DNA of 37,618 nucleotides from a bacterium. GTDB lineage: Bacteria; Vulcanimicrobiota; Xenobia; Xenobiales; JADMJV01. Below the pieces are notes generated by a model. The model worked only from the letters and a program-made list of their open reading frames with translations. It was not told the origin of the DNA and made no database searches. The position numbers and the translations under genes were made by a program. This document shows, piece after piece, positions 31,374-37,618 of this stretch. The stretch lies in NCBI GenBank assembly GCA_030149525.1, contig JASBRJ010000341.1, forward strand, positions 1-37,618. Direction: 5' to 3'. Each line of letters begins with the position of its first letter. Within the stretch, counting starts at the first letter, position 1.

Positions 31374-33389
31374 ATGATCAACACACGTCCCACCGCCCCG
31401 AGAACTGTCCCCGGCGAAATCATTGTGAAACTTGCACGGCATCAAGCCGACACCGCGCTTCTGCAGTCGCAAACCGGAGGTCGGGTGGTGGAAGAGTTCC
31501 ACTTTCCTGTAGACCGCTTGTCTATGGAGCAGGGACAAATGGTTCGTGTGAAGCTTGCCGACGGAACCTCCGTTGAAGACACTCTGGAACAGTTGCGCCA
31601 GGACGATGAGATCGTCTTTGCCGAGCCGAACTACGTGTACTCCCTAGATGAGGCGGCCAATCCTCCCAACGATCTCCACGAGAAGTTGTGGGGGTTGGAC
31701 AACCAGGGGCAAACCGGTGGAACCGTCGGTGCTGATGTCAACATTTCGGAAGCCTGGAAAGTGAGCACCGGAAGCAAAGGCCCTTTGATTTCCGTGATCG
31801 ACAGCGGTATCGACTACAATCACCCGGATCTTGCCGCCAATATGTGGATCAATCCCGGCGAGATTGCTGGTGACGGCATCGACAATGACGGCAACGGTGT
31901 GGTGGACGATGTTCACGGCTACAACGCCTACGCCGACAACGGCGATCCCATGGACGGATTCTCCCACGGGACCCACTGTGCGGGAACCATCGCGGCCGTG
32001 GGCAACAACAGCGTGGGCGTCACCGGTGTGATGCAAGAGGCACAATTGATGGCGGTGAAAATCTTCTCCGACAGTGGCTCCACCAGCACCGATGCGATTC
32101 TTCGAGGATTGGCCTACAGCGCCCGAATGGGGGCCCAAATCACTTCCAACAGTTGGGGCGGGCCCAGAGCCTCGGAGGCTATCAAGGAGGCGTTTGAGTC
32201 CCATCCTGGGCTGCATATTATCGCCGCCGGCAACGGCAACTTCGACAACGACCGCAAAGACAATTTCCCCTCCAACTACGACCTCGATAATATCGTAGCC
32301 GTGGCCGCCACCGACCATAACGACAAGCGGGCTCGATTCAGTCAATGGGGAGCCACCAAGGTCGACGTTGCCGCCCCCGGTCACGGCATCTACTCCACCA
32401 TTCCAGGCGACCGTTACGGTCTCAAGAGTGGAACGTCTATGGCCACACCTCATGTCACCGGTGGAGCGGGCTTGATTCTCTCCGCCTACCCTGATGCCAC
32501 GCCCCAGGAGATAAAGCAGAGATTGATCTATGGCTCCGATCGTTCCGACGAGTTGAGCGGTGTTTCGGTCTCCAACGGCCGGGTGAATTTTGGTAAGAGT
32601 CTGCAAGATGACACGGTGGCTCCCGGTGCTCCCAATGATTTTGGAGCCGCCGAGGTGGGGATTCGTGGAGGGAGTATCAGTTGGACAAGTGTGGGAGACG
32701 ACAAATGGGGCAACGGCGCCGCGCCGGTGGTGGAGGTGTGGAAGAGTTCGGATCCGCTGAACGCTCACAACCTGGGGGCGGCTGAGAAATCTATGCTGAA
32801 CGGGGCGAACGAGGTTGGAGACCTGGCCCACTTCTTTTTTGAGACCGAGCCCAAAGAAATTGCAGAGACCGTCCATTTTGCCATGCGTAGTCTAGACAAC
32901 GTTGGAAATTCGTCTGAGTTGCGTTTCGCCACAGTAGAGGCCCCCGCAGCCGAAGTGGCCCTGGGCGACAACTTTGATGGTGAATCGGTGGAATTTCAGG
33001 CCGGCGGAGACTTTCATCGTGTGGAAGAAGAGGGTCGCGGTCTGGTCTTCAGCACGCGACCGGGCGAAGAGGGGTCAAAGCCCGTCTCCGACCTTGTCTC
33101 AAGAGAAATCGATCTTACCGCCAAGAAAGACGCCTATCTCAAGTTCGATTATAAGACCGATATGGGATGGGGGGAAAGAGCCGGTGTCTACGCCTCCACC
33201 GATGGTGAGAATTGGGTGGAGAAAGCTCAGTTTCGACGCCATTCCTCGGGGTGGCGTGAGCAGGCCGTCGACCTGTCGGAATATGACGGGCAGAGGATTC
33301 TGCTAAAGTTCGGGGTTACCGCGCTTGAGGGGAAGCGGCACGGCGGGATGCGGGTTGATGATGTTCGGGTGTTGGTGGGCTCTCGATGA
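31374..33389 (+). CDS. Subtilisin-like serine protease (S8) with C-terminal beta domains
   Basis: This encodes 671 residues from the ATG at 31374. An ATG at 31308 would add 22 residues; neither has a good Shine-Dalgarno, and the later one fits the short polar N-termini of neighbouring proteins. An I9 propeptide (about 12-90, 'GEIIVKL' to 'FAEPNYVYSL') is followed by the S8 domain with D143 ('VIDSGIDY'), H198 ('SHGTHCAGT') and S355 ('GTSMATPH'). An Asp/Asn-rich 'DNDGNGVVDDVHGYNAY' loop is shared with the paralogue at 26.7 kb. After residue about 410 come a fibronectin-like segment (to about 530) and a jelly-roll-like domain (about 540-670) rich in 'AYLKFDYKTDMG' strands. Such C-terminal domains usually aid binding or secretion. 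No Sec signal is visible. Confidence 0.93.
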   Translation: MINTRPTAPRTVPGEIIVKLARHQADTALLQSQTGGRVVEEFHFPVDRLSMEQGQMVRVKLADGTSVEDTLEQLRQDDEIVFAEPNYVYSLDEAANPPNDLHEKLWGLDNQGQTGGTVGADVNISEAWKVSTGSKGPLISVIDSGIDYNHPDLAANMWINPGEIAGDGIDNDGNGVVDDVHGYNAYADNGDPMDGFSHGTHCAGTIAAVGNNSVGVTGVMQEAQLMAVKIFSDSGSTSTDAILRGLAYSARMGAQITSNSWGGPRASEAIKEAFESHPGLHIIAAGNGNFDNDRKDNFPSNYDLDNIVAVAATDHNDKRARFSQWGATKVDVAAPGHGIYSTIPGDRYGLKSGTSMATPHVTGGAGLILSAYPDATPQEIKQRLIYGSDRSDELSGVSVSNGRVNFGKSLQDDTVAPGAPNDFGAAEVGIRGGSISWTSVGDDKWGNGAAPVVEVWKSSDPLNAHNLGAAEKSMLNGANEVGDLAHFFFETEPKEIAETVHFAMRSLDNVGNSSELRFATVEAPAAEVALGDNFDGESVEFQAGGDFHRVEEEGRGLVFSTRPGEEGSKPVSDLVSREIDLTAKKDAYLKFDYKTDMGWGERAGVYASTDGENWVEKAQFRRHSSGWREQAVDLSEYDGQRILLKFGVTALEGKRHGGMRVDDVRVLVGSR

Positions 33390-33443
33390 GGGGCTTGCTG
33401 GATTCGTAGGATGGACCTTGAGAGAGCCTGACTCGGTCAAACG

Positions 33444-33476
33444 AAAAAGGCCCGGCAAGCTTTAGCCGACCGGACC
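33444..33476 (-). terminator. Rho-independent terminator after the 33495 gene
   Basis: On the minus strand GGTCCGGT pairs with GCCGGGCC (two G-U pairs) across a 12-base loop and is followed by TTTTT. It lies 19 bases past the stop of the small acidic protein gene. The 54 bases between it and the subtilase stop hold nothing else. Confidence 0.8.
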
Positions 33477-33494
33477 ATAGGGCTTACCAGGGTC

Positions 33495-33836
33495 CTATTT
33501 GATTCTAAAATCGCTATTCTGAACTTTCTTGGTAAGATCTTGGGCAACGCTTGGGCCCACCTCGATGGGTGCGTTTTCTTCGTTGGTGTTAATCACTTTG
33601 AAGTAGTTGGAAGAGCTTCCATCGGGCTCCACCAAGAGTTCAAAGCCTTCTGATTTAAAGCGCTCGAGGAACTGGTCCCAACCGAGGGGATCGGCGTCGC
33701 TACGCCCACCCACGTTGAAGGTCAGTTCCGTCTCACCACCCGCCAATTCTTTCTCGGCAGGCTCTGCGTTGTGCTCTTGAGCCCAACTCTGGATCTCTTT
33801 GGCGTCTGATAGTCGTTCATATTTAATAATGCTCAT
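33495..33836 (-). CDS. Small acidic protein of an unnamed family
   Basis: This encodes 113 residues, with GGAGG four bases before the ATG. The sequence has the rhythm of a small uncharacterised family seen in many bacteria, sometimes mislabelled as glucan branching enzyme: 'DAKEIQSWAQEHNAEPA' (D-x-x-x-I-x-x-W-A-x-x-x-x-A-x-P-A), 'GETELTFNVGG', 'LGWDQFLERFKSEGFELLV' and 'SSNYFKVI'. That match is from memory and by eye. It is cytosolic and has no catalytic motif. It is a single gene with its own terminator. Confidence 0.7.
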   Translation of the reverse strand: MSIIKYERLSDAKEIQSWAQEHNAEPAEKELAGGETELTFNVGGRSDADPLGWDQFLERFKSEGFELLVEPDGSSSNYFKVINTNEENAPIEVGPSVAQDLTKKVQNSDFRIK

Positions 33837-34027
33837 GTTACCTCCACCCTCATTATGGGTCAGTTTTTGGTGTTCGACCTGATTCGATAGTATAGGTCGG
33901 GCCTACCCGGGCGGCGTTGAGCCGATTTCATAGGAGCTACCACGACACCCGAGAATCTACTTTGGACGAGTCTTAAGAATTGAGACAATTATCCGAGGTT
34001 GATAGATATAGCGTTCAGGGGGCAAAG

Positions 34028-36079
34028 GTGGAGCACACAGAACTCCAATTCGAGATAATGGAAGATATCGCTTGCGGGGTCCCGTTGACGAAAGTGTTGG
34101 AGAAACTCGTTAAGCTGGTGGAAGGGCAGATTCCCGGAGCCGCTTGTTCTGTTCACCTCCTGGACGAAGACGGCCTACACCTCTGCCTTGCCCTCGCCCC
34201 TAACCTTCCCGAGGCATACAATCAGAAGCTAGCCAGGTTCCCCATCGGTCCGCGAGTCGGTTCGTGCGGCACGGCGGCTTTCCGAGGCGAGTGCGTGTTG
34301 GTCGCCGACGCACGAGAGGACGAACTCTGGGCGGACTACCGCGAGTTGGCTTTGAAGTTCGGAGTGAAAGCTTGTTGGTCAACTCCTGTTCTTTCCCGGC
34401 GACTGTCCTCGAAAGATGGCACCCAAAGAGTGTTAGGTACCTTCGCCGTTTACCCGAACGACTACGGACTCCCGGACACGGCGTTCCTTCAACTGATGCA
34501 GCGTGCTCAATATCTTGCCTGCCTGGCTTTTGAAACAGATCGTATCAAAACCACCGAGACTCTTCTCCATCGACAACGAGAGTTGCTTTCGAAAGCTCAA
34601 TCGATGGCCGGGCTAGGATGTTTTGAATGGGACCTCAAGTCTAATGAACTCACCTGGTCGGATACGCTTTGTCATATTTACGGTGTCGACCCTAAGACGT
34701 TTACTCCCAAGGTAGACACATTTCTTTCCATGGTTCATCCTGAAGACCGAGAGAAATTGCAGAGAACTTTTGAAGAAGCCCTGGCAAATCGCTCCAGCTT
34801 CCGAAATCAGGAAAGAATCATCCGTCCCAACGGCAGCGTGAGGCATCTTGAAAGTTTTGCCCAGGTTGAATGCGACGAGAACGGAGTACCCACCCACCTC
34901 ATCGGGGCTTGCCTGGATATCACCGACCGAAAGAGAATGGAACAGCATCTAGCCGAGTCCCAGAAAATGGAAGCCGTTGGACGACTTGCCGGGGGACTAG
35001 CGCACGACTTTAATAATCTGCTGACAGTCATCAACGGGAACGCTTCGCTTCTCGAACATAGCAGACTGGAGTCCGAGGACGATAAGGAAGCGTTGCAAGA
35101 GATATCCGAAGCCGGAAGATGTGCAGCCGACCTCACCTCGCAGCTTCTGGCCTTTAGCCGTGGAGTCCCTGTCGAGCCTTCTGTGATAGATTTCAATGAG
35201 GTCGTTCGCGACTCCCTCAAGTGGATGCAAAGACTGGTGGGTGAAGGGGTGACGATCTGCTTGGAGCTTGAGCCTGTTCAGTTTCGGTTGGAGATCGACT
35301 TACGACAACTGGAGCAGCTCCTCATGAATCTTGTGGTCAATGCTAGAGATGCGATGCCCGACGGTGGTGTGCTGCGAGTACGCACCCGCTCGGTGAGGAG
35401 CGGCAACAAGCTGGTCTCGTCGGAGAACTACGTGGAACTTTCCATCCAAGACACCGGCTCAGGAATACCCGGCGAGGCCATTCCCAACATTTTCGAGCCC
35501 TTCTTTACAACCAAGGACACAGGCCGTGGCACCGGTTTAGGACTGGCTGTCGTCCATAGTGTGGTGACCCGCTGGTCCGGACACATCGAGGTGTCCAGTG
35601 AACCAGGAGCTGGAACAACCTTCACCATTGCTCTTCCTCTCACCCAGAAGTCATTGAGCGGAAAAGCCCATTTCGAAACAACCTTCCAAGAAACAGGCCA
35701 AGAAACCGTTCTGGTAGTTGAGGACGAAGACAGCGTCAGGCGATTTGTAGCCAAAGTACTGAGGGCAAAGGGCTTTCAAGTGCTCGAAGCCGAAAATCCT
35801 GAAGTGGCCATGTCGCTTGCCGACAACCACTTTTTTGACATTCTCCTCACAGACCTTGTCATGCCGAGAATAGGCGGCCGGGAACTGGCTGAGTCTCTCA
35901 GGCGCCTTCGTCCAACTCTACCCGTCCTCTTCATGAGCGGCTACTCCAACGAACTCAACGACCTCGATATTGTTGGTTCTGGACCGGTTCTCTTTTTAAA
36001 TAAGCCGTTCTCGCCTCAGGACCTGTTCGCACGAATCCAAGACTTGGCCACAACGAAGACGCCCGGTGTCCTGAACTAG
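34028..36079 (+). CDS. GAF-PAS hybrid histidine kinase with C-terminal receiver
   Basis: This encodes 683 residues from the GTG at 34028, which has AGGGGG 5 bases upstream; a TTG at 33980 with a poor site would add 16 residues. In order: a GAF domain (about 10-175, 'VHLLDEDGLHLCLALAPNLP', 'IGPRVGSCGTAAFRGE'), a PAS domain (about 195-310, 'GLGCFEWDLKSNELTWSDTL', 'VHPEDREKLQ'), HisKA with H326 in 'GGLAHDFNNLL', an ATPase domain ('LLMNLVVNARDAMPDGG', 'DTGSGIP', 'GTGLGL') and a receiver with D609 ('LLTDLVMPRIGG') and 'LNKPFSPQD'. It is soluble. The 'AHDFNNLL' type H box with a C-terminal receiver is a common stand-alone hybrid class. No Hpt protein lies next to it, so its output partner is elsewhere. 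Confidence 0.93.
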   Translation: MEHTELQFEIMEDIACGVPLTKVLEKLVKLVEGQIPGAACSVHLLDEDGLHLCLALAPNLPEAYNQKLARFPIGPRVGSCGTAAFRGECVLVADAREDELWADYRELALKFGVKACWSTPVLSRRLSSKDGTQRVLGTFAVYPNDYGLPDTAFLQLMQRAQYLACLAFETDRIKTTETLLHRQRELLSKAQSMAGLGCFEWDLKSNELTWSDTLCHIYGVDPKTFTPKVDTFLSMVHPEDREKLQRTFEEALANRSSFRNQERIIRPNGSVRHLESFAQVECDENGVPTHLIGACLDITDRKRMEQHLAESQKMEAVGRLAGGLAHDFNNLLTVINGNASLLEHSRLESEDDKEALQEISEAGRCAADLTSQLLAFSRGVPVEPSVIDFNEVVRDSLKWMQRLVGEGVTICLELEPVQFRLEIDLRQLEQLLMNLVVNARDAMPDGGVLRVRTRSVRSGNKLVSSENYVELSIQDTGSGIPGEAIPNIFEPFFTTKDTGRGTGLGLAVVHSVVTRWSGHIEVSSEPGAGTTFTIALPLTQKSLSGKAHFETTFQETGQETVLVVEDEDSVRRFVAKVLRAKGFQVLEAENPEVAMSLADNHFFDILLTDLVMPRIGGRELAESLRRLRPTLPVLFMSGYSNELNDLDIVGSGPVLFLNKPFSPQDLFARIQDLATTKTPGVLN

Positions 36080-36089
36080 TTGTCTGTCT

Positions 36090-36917
36090 CTACCGTGTCT
36101 TTTCCCGCTCTTTCGCTCTTCGCTTGGCGCGAGCCAAAAGACGAATTCCCGGCTTAAAATGTGGCTCTAAGAGTCTCGCCCAGTTGCGTCTCAGACGCTC
36201 AAACTCCTCCGGACAATCGCCGGCCCGGGTCTTAAACCAATCTTCTGGTACCAGTTGCGCCACCAGGTCCTCACACATCTCCGGGGCCCCACCGTGAACC
36301 CAGCAGATAATGTTATAGTAGCGTTGGGCGTCTAGCGAGTGAGTATCCCAATAGTCTTCCTGATGAAAATCTTCATCGGATTGCTCCAGCGCATCGAGTG
36401 CTACGGCCGCGCCGATAGCGAGTTCCGGTCGTTTGAGAACCGACACTGCGATGACAGTGGCCAACCCGTCAACCGCGTCCTCCTCCTGGCCGACCACGGG
36501 AATGTCCAGCGTTTGTACCAGCGCGTGACCGACTTCATGATAAAGCACAAAATGAGCCTCCCCGAGCAAAATTTCGTTACGAATACGGGGGTCGGTGAAG
36601 TCCTCTTGAAGAGCCTGATCGAGATGAGCCAGAAAGTCGTAACAAATGATGATCCGCCCGTCTTCATAGACGGCTTGCTCGGGGCCTTCGCGAAAGATAA
36701 CCGGTATGGTTGCGGGCAACTTAAAAGCAGCGTTGAGTCCAACGAGAACACGACTCAAGTCGGCCTGCTGAAGCAAGCCCTTTATCGCTCTGTTCTCCGG
36801 GCTTGTGGCTTCCTGAAGCTCTAACTGGAACCCGACCGGTTGGCGATTACAGCCTCCCAGGACTAGAAGTATGAGAATCTGTAGCCAAAATAGCTGCATC
36901 CCTACGAGTTCTCTCAT
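36090..36917 (-). CDS. DUF4344 lipoprotein metallopeptidase
   Basis: This encodes 275 residues. The N-terminus is a lipoprotein signal with lipobox L-G-G-C23, so the protein should be anchored in a membrane. The zinc-peptidase motif HExxH is at 127-131 ('LYHEVGHALV') and an acidic 'GQEEDAVDGLA' follows at 143-152, which supplies the usual third ligand region of the DUF4344 family. Other marks are 'YDFL' and 'WDTHSLDAQRYYNIICWVHG'. The substrate is unknown. A second ATG six codons later is an alternative start, but neither has a good Shine-Dalgarno. It converges on the hybrid kinase with 10 bases between stops, and lies 19 bases downstream of the GNAT gene, so the two are probably one operon. 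Confidence 0.88.
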   Translation of the reverse strand: MRELVGMQLFWLQILILLVLGGCNRQPVGFQLELQEATSPENRAIKGLLQQADLSRVLVGLNAAFKLPATIPVIFREGPEQAVYEDGRIIICYDFLAHLDQALQEDFTDPRIRNEILLGEAHFVLYHEVGHALVQTLDIPVVGQEEDAVDGLATVIAVSVLKRPELAIGAAVALDALEQSDEDFHQEDYWDTHSLDAQRYYNIICWVHGGAPEMCEDLVAQLVPEDWFKTRAGDCPEEFERLRRNWARLLEPHFKPGIRLLARAKRRAKEREKTR

Positions 36918-36936
36918 CGCTCAACGGCGCCTTCCG

Positions 36937-37413
36937 CTAGAGAGGATAGAACATCCCCACCTCGGCTCTCTTGTAACGCTTCCCAAACTTTTGCAAAACC
37001 CCCTGATCATGTACGAAGCCTCGTTTCTCATAAAGCTTGATGGCCACGCCGCAGTCGTTGTTTGTGAGAAGATAAAGGCTTTTCGCACCGAGTACTATGG
37101 CCCGTTCGATCAGCTTATCCAGAATAAGTTGGCCCAGTCCCAGTCCACGAGACTTCTTAAGCACACCCATCTTCGTGAGCTCGTACTCGTCGGGGCCGGT
37201 CTTCTTCAGAGCCCCGGTACCCAACGGAATACCATCGACCAGGGCCAATAAAATAACTCCACCATCGTCGAGGATGTGCTCCTCAGGATGCTCTAAAACC
37301 TCGCGGTCGGCCGCCTCGACCACGAACATCTCTTCTACCCACTCCAGATTAATATCTCGAATAGCTTCCCGATACCCGGGACGATAATCGACGATTTCAA
37401 CTTTCACTACCAA
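36937..37413 (-). CDS. GNAT family N-acetyltransferase
   Basis: This encodes 158 residues. The start is a TTG at 37413 with AAAGG 6 bases upstream; a GTG two codons later is possible. The GNAT fold is clear: 'VDYRPGYREAIRDINLEWV' (first strand and helices), 'GVILLALVDGIPLGTGAL' (strand pair), 'YELTKMGVLKKSRGLGLGQLILDKLIERAI' with the acetyl-CoA loop R-G-L-G-L-G, then 'LYLLTNNDCGVAIKLYEKRGF' (helix 4, strand 6). It transfers an acetyl group from acetyl-CoA to an amine; the substrate is unknown. It is cytosolic. It is followed by the lipoprotein metallopeptidase on the same strand. Confidence 0.9.
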   Translation of the reverse strand: MVVKVEIVDYRPGYREAIRDINLEWVEEMFVVEAADREVLEHPEEHILDDGGVILLALVDGIPLGTGALKKTGPDEYELTKMGVLKKSRGLGLGQLILDKLIERAIVLGAKSLYLLTNNDCGVAIKLYEKRGFVHDQGVLQKFGKRYKRAEVGMFYPL

Positions 37414-37447
37414 GTCTTACCTTTCTAAGTCTCTGACAATGATTGAA

Positions 37448-37615
37448 CTAGTGGTCTGTCACGTAAAGATTTTGGGCCGAGACCGCCCCAGAGGCGGCCG
37501 TAGCCTCACCGATTTTCCCTCACGTGCGGCCAGGCACGCCGCGGAAAAACCGGTGAGCCCACAACCACCTCTGGAACGCCCTCGACTCCAAAATCTTTAT
37601 GTGACAAACCACTAG
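37448..37615. mobile_element. 168-bp fold-back MITE-like element
   Basis: The two 28-base ends (37448-37475 and 37588-37615) are inverted copies differing at two positions. The palindrome goes on inward: CCAGAGG 37488-37494 matches CCTCTGG 37568-37574 and CTCACCG 37505-37511 matches CGGTGAG 37551-37557, all symmetric about 37531. The whole element can fold into one long imperfect hairpin. It has no ORF. Each end carries CTAG, so a TA target duplication as used by IS630/Tc1-mariner elements fits, with ends reading TA-GTGGT. It is thus a likely non-autonomous miniature element mobilised by a transposase encoded elsewhere. Confidence 0.85.
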
Positions 37616-37618
37616 AGG

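Noticed and set aside
31644-32876. 410-residue minus-strand frame inside the second subtilase
   Set aside because: It is fully antisense to a gene with an intact catalytic triad and has no family features; it results from codon bias.
1-37618. CRISPR array, prophage, rRNA, tRNA or defence island
   Set aside because: No regular direct repeats, phage structural genes, RNA gene signatures or nuclease-type defence genes were seen. The caspase-like protein is exported and not in a defence context.

Overview
The window is from a diderm bacterium of moderate GC content, dense in signal transduction. Evidence for an outer membrane is a YceI-type periplasmic protein, a Spy/CpxP-like chaperone, a LolA-fold protein, a lipoprotein metallopeptidase and a short protein resembling the SLH/coiled-coil linker of outer-membrane porins of cyanobacteria-like diderms. 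There are no rRNA or tRNA genes, and gene content alone does not fix a phylum. A deep-branching environmental lineage of the cyanobacteria-like diderms (for example Eremiobacterota/Xenobia-like) is a guess only.

Layout. 1-1.7 kb: YceI end, Spy/CpxP-like protein and SLH-linker-like small protein, with strong terminators. 1.8-4.8 kb: three glycine/alanine-zipper proteins (two are tandem paralogues) and a DUF3253 protein. 4.8-9.5 kb, minus strand: a GAF histidine kinase overlaps a REC-winged helix-BTAD regulator, followed by a cytosolic vWA protein. 9.5-16.2 kb, plus strand: a BvgS/EvgS-like hybrid kinase, a REC-GGDEF diguanylate cyclase, another glycine-zipper-like protein and a possible LmeA/DUF2993-like protein, linked by short overlaps. 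16.3-20.0 kb, minus: a LolA-like protein abuts an exported WD40-caspase-like protein. 20.1-21.2 kb: a PilZ protein and a single-domain response regulator, divergent. 21.2-28.0 kb, minus: a subtilase, a giant pseudokinase-ATPase-TPR-histidine kinase and a lipase. 28.1-31.1 kb: acetyl-CoA synthetase and three small proteins. 31.3-36.1 kb: a second subtilase, a small acidic protein and a GAF-PAS hybrid kinase. 36.1-37.4 kb: a DUF4344 lipoprotein metallopeptidase and a GNAT acetyltransferase. The window ends with a complete 168-bp fold-back element that looks like a MITE.

How it fits together. Several sensory inputs (periplasmic solute-binding domains, GAF, PAS, a pseudokinase/ATPase module) feed phosphorelays. 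One relay is physically coupled to c-di-GMP synthesis, and a PilZ receptor lies nearby. The effectors around them are extracytoplasmic or membrane-directed (subtilases, caspase-like protease, lipase, glycine-zipper proteins). Several of these lack a recognisable Sec signal peptide, which is the most unusual theme of the window. No CRISPR array, prophage or classical defence island was seen.
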